Assembly (NCBI GenBank): GCA_013400975.1
Contig: WBMZ01003358.1
Location: forward strand, 1 to 64,000
Source: Atrichornis clamosus
Lineage: Eukaryota > Chordata > Aves > Passeriformes > Menuridae
DNA: 64,000 bases
Reading direction: 5' to 3'
Shown here: positions 35,250 through 45,610 of the stretch, in pieces
Position numbering within the stretch: position 1 is the first letter of the stretch
Layout: each line of letters starts with the position of its first letter
Position numbers and translations under genes: made by a program
The notes under the pieces: model-generated
Seen by the model: the letters and a program-made list of their open reading frames with translations, nothing else
Told to the model about the DNA's origin: nothing
Databases searched by the model: none

Positions 35250-38200
35250 CTGAAAAAAACCACAAAAATTAAGGTGGATTTCATGAACATGAGTGCATTA
35301 AAATATTGTCCTTCAGCAATGCTCCTAACTTTAGGAATTCTTCAGAAAATCCTTAACTGACAAGTTTGCAGGAACCTCCCTAAATTACCCCAAATTACCT
35401 AGCTGTAAAATTTCTCCTAAATTAAGGCATAAGTCTTATCTGTTTTCTAATAGTTTAAGTGTGAAGATTTGACTTCAGTTTCCAGTTCTGACTGTAACAC
35501 TCTCTCCAGTGTGACACAGGACCAAGCAACATATCCTCAATAGCTCCAGCAGTAAATTAAACTCCCCTGTAACTATTCTTTGACTGAGGCCAGCTGTCAT
35601 GGAATAGCCTGGTGCAAGCCTCTAAACTCTCTTCCTCTCCAAAAACAAGTAAAAGGTTTGTTAGCTGGAAAGAGTCCCTGATTGTCAGTGTCAGCTGACA
35701 CTGATTCCTGAGGGGTGACTGGGGTTGTCTGGCATGGCCAGCTAGACTGGAACAAAGCAAGCTGTCCAGTTCCTTACTGTTTGACCGTGAAAGGAGTCAA
35801 ATTGCAATACAGAGGAGCACACACTAGCACTTTTAAATTTACTCGGGCATATGCAGCCATAGAGTCTTTATAAAGTATATGGGTCAGAAACTTGACTGCT
35901 TAAAATACAGAAGCAGTTACAGCTGTTTTAATTCACTGAAGATCCTCTGAAGACCACTCTTAAATGAAACCGTATGTGACCATCCCAGAGAGTACTACTC
36001 GTAGTGTCCCTGGCTTGCTTACAGAGATGGACTTCTGAGGACAAAAATCATTGTGAAACATTTGTACAGGTAAAAAATATCTTTTTTGGTGGTGAGTATC
36101 TTATCCCAGCTGGGATAAGACAAGCTGCTAAACACTGAGGCAGCAGATAGTTTAGGACCAAAGGCAAGAGAAAAAGAGGAAAAGGGAGGAGGAACTGATG
36201 AGAATACGTTGCCTGGGAAGATTTGGAATACAGACTAGATACAGAAAAAAGCAAGCACCCGTATTATTTTGACACCATCAGAATTAAATAAAACATGGAA
36301 AGGGAAAGGAGCACAATCATGTAGAAAAATACGAAAATATCAGGGCCAATACATCATGTAAGTGTTTTTCTTCAAGACTGTTTTAAATGTGACATAAGCA
36401 TAAGTTGAAGAAGTTTACTTCGATCTAACTTTCTCTAAGCAGAGAATGGGGGAAAGTTAAATCATGTATTAAGGCAGCAAACTCCAGATAGCTTAATATA
36501 ACAGGAGAAAATTTTAAAATGCACAGAAACTGCACTTGGAGAAGAAATTCAAAAACCTTTATGTAAAACCCTATAAAAGCTCCCAGGATTAAATCTCTGA
36601 TTTTTTTTTTCACCTTCTTCACATTTGTATTTATTTTGGTTTGTGTTTATATTTAGAGTAAACATCATTCAGTCAAACATACCTCAGTATTATCAGGTGA
36701 AAGAAAGGGGAAAATTTTTAATCCCAGCTCTAAAAACTTCAGTGATCTTTCCTTGATGCCTCAAAAACACTTCAGTTTCTCCCACTCTCTTTTATTCTTT
36801 TAATTCTGGATAGATCTATTACAAGCTTCAGACTAAATCGTAAAAGTAAGAATTTTTTCCAGAGATACTGTGACAAATGACTACAGTAAAACATTTAATA
36901 ACACCATTCACTGACAACAGAAAAATATAATGCTCTGTCCTCTTTGGGGGGGGAAAATGTTGGTTTTGCTATGTATAGTCTAACAGTAGTAGAAGCAATG
37001 TAGTGAAATCCTATTCAGCACCAAGCAGCTATGTGTATCACATCTGAACTGACTGATGCAAACCCTAGCACAGCTTCCTATTGCACAAGTGATGTACTGC
37101 TAGCACATCCAACAGCTGCAAAGTATTTCAAAATGCTTTTGCCATATGTCACAGCTCACCTAATATCTTGCCACACGTTAGCGGAGCTGCCAAGAAGAAA
37201 AATAGACGTACCTTGTGTTTTTAGTGGTTTGCACAGCTCCACCAAAGTACACATGGCTCACACACAGCATACACAGCATGGTGGCAGATCGTGTGCAAGG
37301 TGTTTTCTGCCGAAATCAGCTCTCCCACAAAGTCTTACCTGTGTGTGAAGCTGTTTTTCGTCGATTTGGAGGCTTTGAAGCAGACAGTTGGAAAAACGGG
37401 AACTTCAAACACTTCCCTGTTACTCTGTCACAGATGCCAGAGGGACAGTTGCAGGTTTTCCTGCAGTCCATTCCATAGCTACCATAGGGACACTCTGGAA
37501 AAAAAAATATAGCAAAGTGTTTCTCAGTGATCCAAGTCATCTTCTGTCCTGATAGCTGGTCTGCCTGTATCCTTGGAAGTGGAAAGCCTTTGAGTGGAGG
37601 TCAGGTACACCTTAGCTACAAAATTTCAGCATGGTGACTGCTTTTTACAGGTATTTTCCAGTATTAATGAATGACATACATTATATGCATAATTTCATTT
37701 CCTGTAACTTATTTACAATGTGTTGTCAGTAATCCTTCTCTGAAACACTCTTAGGTTTAAATGCACTGTTAGATTAAATTGCCTTAGTTAAAGGCAATAT
37801 GAATATGTAAGTATACTGTCAAAAAGGATTGGATTTAGAAAAGAGGATGACTCCAGAAATTCCCTGAATTCACAATGAGATTCACTATGGTATTATCTGA
37901 CTTTCATGACTGTCATGATTTAGAGCCGTGGTCTGGTGCTGTTGCCGGGCTGCTGTGGCCAGGGCCAGCAGTCTGGGTGGAGGATGCAGCCTGACCCTGA
38001 GGAGCTATCCAGCAAATGCACCCTCCACCTGGGTCCTGGGGAATAGCCTTCCACCCAACACCTTCCCAGACAGCAAAGGGCTGCCTTCCCACAGCAGACA
38101 GCTCACCTACATCTCCAGCCTAAAGAGTGAGTGTGCTCTGAAGGGAACCCTGGCACTAAGGCAACTCTCTGGTTGTACTGCATCTGGGCACATACTGCCC

Positions 38201-41200
38201 CAATTCAACCCTCCCATGCCTGAGCAAGCTTATGGAGGAGCACCAAAGAGCAGCTGATAGGATGGGACCAAATATTTTCCAAAGAATATTTAGTCAGGTG
38301 CAGGGGATTTGCCCTGTTCCATAGGTGACACATATCACGTGCTGGATCACATAACTTCTCAGAGGGTTTAAACTACAGGTTACAGCTCTTGTCTCCTTCT
38401 ACCTTGCTGTTGAAAAAGGTACCTTCCCAAAATCCTTGCTAAAGTGATGGTAACCAGGAAAACCTGTGTCCAACGTGTGCTTTCCAAATCCCCAAACAGG
38501 AGATCATTCCCAAGAGAATTTTGAGATATCCCGGGAGAAAGGCCTTTATTTTCAGATTATTCTTGACAACCCAGGGAACACCTTAAATGGCAAGGTCTGG
38601 AGAGTTTCTGATGCAGCTCCTAAGGGCAGATGAATGACTATTTAAGGCTAGACCAAGGAACCATCTAGTTCAAGCTTCCACAAAATACTTTAGAAAGGTG
38701 ACCAAAGTAAGCACAAATGTTACCTTCCCCCTTATTTTGTCTCCCATTTTCAGCTCTGGGACCTCCTGATCCAGACATAGTTTCTGTGCATATAATACCC
38801 CACAACAGGATTATTCTCAGTTTCTCCAGGCTCCTCTTGAATCAATGCAAATATTTAGTTTTGCCATACAGCCTCGGCAATATGAAAATCAAGCTAATGT
38901 ACCAAAGTCAAGCCAACATTTTACAATTCTCTGCATATCAAATGAGTATGCTCTTATAAATGGAAAGCCCTAGAAAATCAACAAGTTCTCTGAAAGAGAT
39001 TGCACAGTGAGGCACTCTAGCTTGGAGAATCTTACTAGGCTTTGCCATACTCCCCTTCCCTCTTTGATCTGCTGTTTGTCCACATGAAAAAAACCCAAAA
39101 TTCTGCCAAAGTGAAACAGTTTTTGTGTGCACAAGCAAGTTTTTGTTTTGCACAAGCAAAGAGTGCATGTTACATGGAGCATCAATCTGCCTGCTGCAGA
39201 TATTCAGTCTGGAGAGACGGGAAGCAATGCTGTGCACAACAGCAGAGAAACAAGTCTGAGACCAAAGCACTTGACTCTGTGTGGAATAATCCTGGCATTG
39301 ATGCTTCTCTTCAGATATGATGAAATTGAGATCTGAGTCAATTTTTCTATTAGAAGATTATGTTCAGCAGAATCCTACTCCTAAATAAATTGCAAATAGC
39401 TCCCAGTAATTTAATGGAAGCAATGACACCAAAAAGTACTCTCTTTCAGTCAATAATGACATTGCTATTGATAATAGTATGATGCATTCTTTTAATAATA
39501 AAAGTACCCAAAAAAATTGCTCTGAAACATATATTGCCCATTTTAGAAATAAGAAATTGAAGAACAGAGAGCTCAGATCATTTTTTCAGAACTTCAAAGT
39601 AAGGCAGTAACAGGAAGCCAGAGAGAATTTAGCCATCCTGAATTTGTCAGTTATTACAAACATGGAAGTTATTAAAATGAGTGAGTGACCTGGTATCATA
39701 GCTGTAAATGGATATATAAAACAACAATATCTGGTCCCATATTTTGCCTGATAAAATTCACATATGTACAGAGAGAGGTTGTGCTATCTCAGAGTTGAGA
39801 TTAAAAAAGAAAAATAATTCAAAATTACATCTATAATATTTGGTGCAAATAAATACATGGGAGAATAGAAGCTTTAAAAACCAATTTACAGTTCTAAGTC
39901 AAGATATAGCTTTATCGAAATTAATGAGAGTTTTTCCACTGATTGATTGGGAAAAATCCCCAAACATTTTGCTACACATTTTCTACAGAGCATCCACGAT
40001 TCAGCTATGGGTGTTCAGATCTCATGTTCCTAAATATTTCTTTTTTCCCATTCAAAGTGTGCTATTGCAAAGAAATTCCTACAAGGAAAATGTAAAGTAC
40101 ATACTAATTCAAAAGAAATGTTAAAAGAATTATAAGCAGTATCTTGTACTGCAGTAATTTTTAATAAATTGAAGGTCAGTCAAGCCTCTTAGAAAAATAT
40201 TTTTCTGATGAGTCCCCCAAAGATATAATCTTTGTAAGTAAGTTTTTTGAAATAAAAGTACTATTTCAGGTTTCACACTCAATTATGCACATGAATTTTT
40301 TTAAATAAGGTAAGTAAGTGTGTGCTGTATGTGAGTCAGTCTGAATGATTTTTGCAGCATCTGGTCCTAAGCCTTTACTTTAACTGAGTTTATTAATAGT
40401 CCTGATATTTAACTGCCAAGATATCTCCACTTTTAAGGAAGTTATTGTAAGGTTTATCTGCATCTACTTACTGAAGTGGTACACAAACACAGGAAAACCC
40501 ACTGCATTCATGCTTTGCAAATTCTTTTTTAAAAACAGTTTATTTTTAAAAGATTTCATCCTACTTCTTATGTATATAATACCTCCTCAGCTTTTAAAGA
40601 TTCCCCCTTTTACATGGAGTGAGAATAGACATTAAATGAAAAATGCCGTTATAGCATCTGACTAAAGAATTCAGCCTGCAACATATTTGGAATAAGCTGA
40701 AAGCAGTGCCTGCTTGCTCATCTCACGGTCAGCTTCTGTTCTCTTATTCTCATTTTTCAGGCAGGAGAGTCTCTGTTTGCCTCCCCTGACCACATCCCTA
40801 GGGTAGCTGAGCATCTCAAAGGCAGGACTAAATTAAACATGACAATGTCCCCACACACTCAGGCAATGCTCTTGTCTCCATCCCCCAGACCCCAGTGAGC
40901 ACTGGGCCCCTGTGCAGGCAGCCAGCCGTGTCAGGGGAGCATCACCTCCGGGAGAGCACGGCAGGAAAAGGGACCCTGTGACAAGGCTGGGCTTGCAGGA
41001 TTAAAGTATTTACAATTTATAGAAAGCCACCCTCCAAATCAACAGAAAGATCAGGACTAGTGGCCAGGTCTCCCAAGTCCCAGTCAAAAATCTCATCTCC
41101 AAATACATCCTTTCTGTATTTCCTCACACATATCCCCAAATCTAAGCAATGTTCTCATATTAGAAAGTGTGCCCCACTACATGTAACACCTTCTAATGCC

Positions 41201-41642
41201 AGCAGGTATTTCTGCCCTTCTTCTTGGCTAAGGGCTGAACTGGAAAAATCTCATTTTAGACCCTTCAGGCAAGAGGCAAACTCTGCATGTAAGTTGCTGT
41301 CAAATCGCCACAGTGGGTGCATATAAAGCGAATATCATTACCTTTGCAGATACCGAATTCATCACCAAAGTCATCCTCCTCAGTGTAAAACTGGCACTTC
41401 AGCCCAGGACCACACTTGACACCATCCATACCTGAGACCGTACGATAGCAAGTCTCCCCCAGAGCAGCTGCACACACTCTGCAACAGCCACAGTCATCCA
41501 GCACCGTGCGCTTACAGCGCGCAGTGCTTTTGCACGCGTTACTCTCACAGGGGTCGGGACAATCTACGGCATATTTCGCACTCCAAGCAGTTCCAGCGTG
41601 CACAGGCATCAGAAGGAGTGTGAGAAACAGGAAGCCTTTCAT
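35149..41642 (-). CDS. ESM1: ESM1, endothelial cell-specific molecule 1 (endocan)
   Basis: Endocan is a secreted dermatan-sulfate proteoglycan of activated endothelium that modulates adhesion and growth-factor signalling. Three coding exons (41342-41642, 37339-37494, 35149-35249) join at GT/AG sites, all phase 1, into 185 residues; the human protein has 184. Residues 1-19 are a signal peptide (MKGFLFLTLLLM core). Residues 24-100 form the IGFBP-type cysteine-rich domain with the CGCCRVCAA motif and 12 cysteines. Residues 101-130 add six more, giving the family total of 18. FPFFQ at 132-136 is followed by Leu then Ser138, matching the glycosaminoglycan attachment region of human endocan. The C terminus ends in WLNPR. 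An upstream in-frame ATG at 41666 would add eight residues; the ATG at 41642 matches the family start and leaves a proper signal peptide. No break or frameshift is seen. Confidence 0.97.
35685..35704. repeat. Perfect 20-bp palindrome in ESM1 intron 2
   Basis: TCAGTGTCAGCTGACACTGA is identical to its reverse complement and is centred on the E-box CAGCTG. About 0.06 such 20-mers are expected by chance in a 64-kb window. Confidence 0.92.
36099..36120. repeat. Perfect 22-bp palindrome with GATA and E-box motifs in ESM1 intron 2
   Basis: The sequence is symmetric around CAGCTG at 36107-36112. Each arm continues as GGGATAAGA (read outward), so a GATAA motif faces out on both sides of the E-box. 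About 0.015 perfect 22-mers are expected by chance in 64 kb. Confidence 0.92.
37339..37494 (-). CDS. ESM1: ESM1 coding exon 2
   Basis: It encodes residues 101-152, from ECPYGSYGMDC through CLKFPFFQLS to the start of the C-terminal tail. The acceptor is TTCCAG|AGTGTC and the donor CACAG|GTAAGA. At 156 bp it is symmetric (phase 1 to phase 1), so skipping would keep the frame. The human counterpart, which is skipped in a known isoform, is 150 bp. The two extra codons lie after the FPFFQ block. Confidence 0.96.
37911..38260. other. GC-richer block in ESM1 intron 1, unassigned
   Basis: This stretch is clearly GC-richer than the intron around it and holds a 109-codon frame with no known relatives. 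It could be an unrecognised LTR or transposon fragment. I cannot support a gene. Confidence 0.3.
38638..38720 (-). mobile_element. Old CR1-type 3' end, antisense
   Basis: The segment GGCTAGACCAAGGAACCATC then TAGTTCAAGCTTCCACAAAA and AGGTGACCAAAG follows the reverse complement of the older CR1 end (GTCAGACCAATGGTCCATCTAG..CAGTATCC..GTGGCCAA). It lies in ESM1 intron 1. Confidence 0.5.
41342..41642 (-). CDS. ESM1: ESM1 coding exon 1
   Basis: It encodes residues 1-100: signal peptide and the whole IGFBP-like domain, ending FGICK plus one base. The donor is AAAG|GTAATG at 41340-41341. Confidence 0.96.
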
Positions 41643-41773
41643 GTCTTGCAGGGGTAAATGCTCCATCCCAAAGAGCAGGTCTCAGTGCTCAGCCTGCTGG
41701 TGCCTCTTGCCGAGGGAAGCAGAGGTACAGAATCCAAAGTGGTAGTGCACACATCAGCCTACAACTTTATGAG

Positions 41774-41780
41774 CTTTATA
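41774..41780 (-). promoter_or_regulatory. ESM1 TATA box
   Basis: TATAAAG on the minus strand, about 130 bases upstream of the ATG. It predicts a start site near 41748 and a 5' UTR of roughly 105 bases. Confidence 0.75.
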
Positions 41781-41802
41781 CAGCGTGTTGCCCACATGTT
41801 GC

Positions 41803-41830
41803 ACCGTCGTCAGCTTCCTCAATCCGGCAG
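41803..41830 (-). promoter_or_regulatory. ETS-motif cluster upstream of the ESM1 TATA box
   Basis: On the minus strand this region reads GCCGGATTGAGGAAGCTGAC. It holds two ETS cores (CCGGAT and AGGAAG) followed by a CRE-like TGACGACG. ETS factors drive endothelial genes, and ESM1 is known as a VEGF- and ETS-responsive gene; binding here is inferred. Confidence 0.5.
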
Positions 41831-42022
41831 CGCTGCTCCTGCCAGCCTCCCTTGTTTCAGTTTATGAAATCCAGGATGAAGGTTGGATTAGCACTCTGCT
41901 GCCATCCAGGAATTGAAAAGCCTGAGCTGATGTAATCTGTTATGTTTAGTTGGTTGTTTTGCATGAGGACTAAAAACTCTCTCACATCCGTTTCAAATGC
42001 TCAAGGACATCTGCCAAAAGTG

Positions 42023-42038
42023 AAAAAAAAAAAAAAAA
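42023..42038 (+). repeat. Poly(A) run of 16
   Basis: Sixteen consecutive A about 380 bases upstream of the ESM1 start codon. No retroposon is visible before it. Confidence 0.95.
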
Positions 42039-43114
42039 GCAAAACAATCGACCCTGAGTAGGTTGCATACCTTCCTGCAGGACAGGGATTGCTCTGATGC
42101 TGGGCACACTGCTGACAGGAGAGCTCTGCCTTGTTATCACATACAGCCAGAAGAAAATCACACTGAATCATCTCACTGCTGAAAAAGTAATCTTTAATAA
42201 AATAAATCTTTGTCATACTCTATTAGGAGATGTGAACTGAGGAATTAAGTGAGATCATATCATTTAACAGCTAAGCTCAGATTTTTCAGTAGTTTTTTCT
42301 GCCTGCGTCGAGATAGTACTTTCTAATCAGTATTTAGGTGGAGGTCAATTAAACGTTTCACTCAAAGATTATTGCTAGAACTAAAACTGGTCAGTCAAAA
42401 CCCAGCATTTTGTAGGATCTTCCACAGGAAGCTCAGGAGAATGAGCAACGAGCTGCCCCAACTTCACAACCAAAGGGGAAATCCCCAACCATCATCAGCA
42501 CTGTCTGCACACTTTTAACATGGATCCAGGGGGCTGATTCTCCTCCTCTTTACACCACTTCTATTCTGACAAACTCTGTGGGATGCTCTGATGTTGGTCT
42601 TCAATGAAATCTATGTAAATAAACAGAAAACAAGACTCAATTTCCCCTGTCTCCCCTCTCGGACTTTATTCATCCTGCCAGAGCCTTGAAAAGAAACAGC
42701 AAACTGAAGAGTCCAGGGAAACTGATGAGCCACTGGAGAGATGAAAATTTCTGCACTAAAAAAAAATCTACAGGAAAGAAAAGAAGGGATAAGGCTAGCC
42801 ATAAATAAACCTCTGAGTACAAAAAATTGTTGCCAGTGAAGTGGGAAACAAAGCAAACTGAACTGTGTGTGACCAGCTTGTCTTTTGGGAATGCTGTTTC
42901 TCAAGTGGGCTATGGACACTGCCAGTCGGCTGCCAAATAAAATGAAGGGTTATGCTGGAAATACAAGAAAGCACGAAAGCCTTTTCTTCATGAATACAAA
43001 TGTGAATTGATAAATATAAAACAAAATGCTTAACTCGTCTATCCTGTAAAGAAGATGGGGAAAACCAACATACTGTATATTTGCGTAAGTTGTTCATAAT
43101 CTTCTGGTATATGT

Positions 43115-43182
43115 GGGAAGAGGAGAGGAAGGAGGAGAGGAGAGGAGAGGAAAGAGGAGAGGAAAGAGGAGAGGAGAGGAAA
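43115..43182 (+). repeat. (GGAGA/GGAAA)n purine microsatellite
   Basis: About 68 bases of pure purine made of GGAGA and GGAAA pentamer variants. Minus-strand frames through it read Ser/Leu/Pro repeats and are not genes. Confidence 0.95.
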
Positions 43183-45499
43183 TGGCCTAGTATGTTTAAC
43201 ATTTGTCAAAGGGAAATTACACTCAGGCAAACATTTGCAGGTATTAATCTAATACAGTATATAATTACTTGTATAATTATATAGAAGTAGTTCTAGTTCT
43301 GCTATAGAAGTGCTATAGAAGCAGTTCTACTAATCACGGTTGCCCTTTGGCAGATGCTTACATGCGTGAGCTCATGCCTTGTTTCACATATCTCCTTGGA
43401 CCAGTTAATGAATTTGAAGTGTAAAAATTAAAGTGTTAAGTTGAGGTCTCGCATAAACCAAGAAACTATTATTGGTAGGCATGAGCTGACAGCAATTAGC
43501 AGTAGTAGACCTCTTCATCTTCAAAATACAAAGCAACTATCCTCTGAGAAGTGAAAAGAGTACTTCAAAGATGGAAATGAAAAATTGCAGCTAAAACCAG
43601 AGGAGGAGCAAAAGTTTAATATTATAATGAGCAGATGAATTAGAAATGGATGTCCTACCCTTGACCCCATCACAACTACAACACGGAAGAGGCCTGTTTA
43701 AAAAAAAACCAGCAACCCAACATCTCCTCCATAGTTCTTAGGTCAGCAGAAAAATGTAAACCACTGCCCACGTCTGCTGGCATAGCATCAAGTAAAATTG
43801 ACATTAGTTTATATTAATGGGTGGGGCCGTAACCTGTGGGGCTGAGGAGCCAGTGTAAATCCTACTGGGCAGTCCCTGAGTGGGAGAGAGATGCTAAGTT
43901 CAACCAGAGGACCACGGAGCACAGCTAAGGCCAGTAACCATTTCAACACCCTGGCCAAATCTGTTCCTAAGTGTGAAACACCCAAAAGAAGCAGGTTGTA
44001 CACTTGGTGCATGAGACTCCACAGGTCTGCAGCAGTAAGGAGCAGGAAGGCTCACCCTTAACTCAATTCACACCTGCACTTCAACTCCTGCCTGCTTGCT
44101 CACTCAGAGAAGATAACAGAGCAGTGTGCAGACCCACCCACACATGCACTAGGCATGTATGCCTGGTGGTAACCACCAGCTGGTATAATTCTATTCTGTA
44201 AATATTGACGGGAAATACTCCTTGTATAAAACACCAAACAAGATCCAAAAAGGCTACATTTCACATTTGGGTTTCTCACAGGAAGAATGTCCTAGCGAGA
44301 TGATAAATAAAAAAATTACACACAGATGTGGTGAGGAAAAGAAATCCTAAAAGAAATCAACACACTCCCCTAGCAACTAGCCAATATTATTTGGAATAAG
44401 ATGGAAACTGTATTCTATGCTTGGAGTTAGAAGCCAAAGTAAATTATTACAATGGATTAAAAAATATATGTAATGGAAGAGAACAATATGAACAGATAGA
44501 TGTCTGGCTTACACATGAGTATGATGGAGGAAATAATGATGCTAGGATCTTCCACTGTCCACTGATTAAGTAGTGAAATAAATCCAACGACACTTTCTCT
44601 GGTTTTAATGTTACTCTGTTGTTTTACCTGTTGAATCCATTATGCTTTTCCTTCCAATGAAAAGCTTGATCCTGTAAAACCCTGAACTAAACTCTTCCTT
44701 GGAAACTGATGCAATGGGAATTAATGAAGCTTCCCCAGATATCAACAGCAGAAAATTTGCCACCATTATTTAACTTTTGGTATAAATATATTTTAAATTT
44801 GGAAGGCCTTCTGGATCAGATCAGATTTAATTTTTTTTCCAAATTTACAGTATAAATTGTCTTTGTGCCAGCTTACATCATAATTACATCACCATATATA
44901 ATGTTTGGCACTCCTAGAAGCAGAAAAGGTTTCAACTCTTGGGTTCCATGCTTTTCAGGGAACCAACAATCTAATGTCATTAAGCTGTGTTTCCAGATGA
45001 ATACTTTCAAGAACCATTTTCATAGTTCTTTTGTAAATAATCTATTTATCAAACAAGAGTAGCCTGTGGGATGGTAGTACTTATGAGGTTGTATCCATGC
45101 ACTCTGAAAAGTCTGATCCCACCTATTAAATATCCCCCTGAAGTGGGGGATTATACATGACTAGTCTGTGCTGACACATGGGAACAGTGTAGTCACTAGG
45201 TTAATAGGTTTTGTTTGTTTTACTCTTTAGACAGAAACATTCACTTCAGCTCTTCTGAACTTAAGCCTTCTGGCTACTGTTGTTATCCAGTCTTTTGAAT
45301 GCATAAAGTCAGGGTAAGTAGGAAGCACTAATATCTCTTTAAACATAGGAAAATGTTTAATGCATGACCCTTGTTGCTCATTTCCAAAAGGCAGTCCCTA
45401 AACTAAAATATGTTACCACACATTCCTGAACGACCCAACCTTTTCCCAGGCTTCCTTTACAAAAAGCTGTAAGCACAATGCTATATGAAAAGCAAAACC

Positions 45500-45610
45500 T
45501 CAAAGGGAAACACCGAAAGGAAGCTGAGCTGCAAAGTCCAAAATGAAAAGCCAGAAATAGGAAGTAAAAGATAAGAATCAGGAAAGTGAGATAGCGGCAA
45601 GGACTCCCCT
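45500..45610 (+). repeat. Dispersed repeat, copy B (partner at 30690-30805)
   Basis: It contains GAAGCTGAGCTGCAAAGTCC, AAAATGAAAAGCCAGAAAT, AATCAGGAAAGTGAGATAGC and GGCAAGGACTCC. These correspond in order and orientation to copy A at 30690-30805. The family is unknown to me. Confidence 0.7.

Larger units (their letters stand above)
41840..45499. other. Intergenic DNA upstream of ESM1, no gene seen
   Basis: It contains a 16-base A run and a GA-rich satellite, listed separately. No exon or recognisable transposon was seen. Confidence 0.5.
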
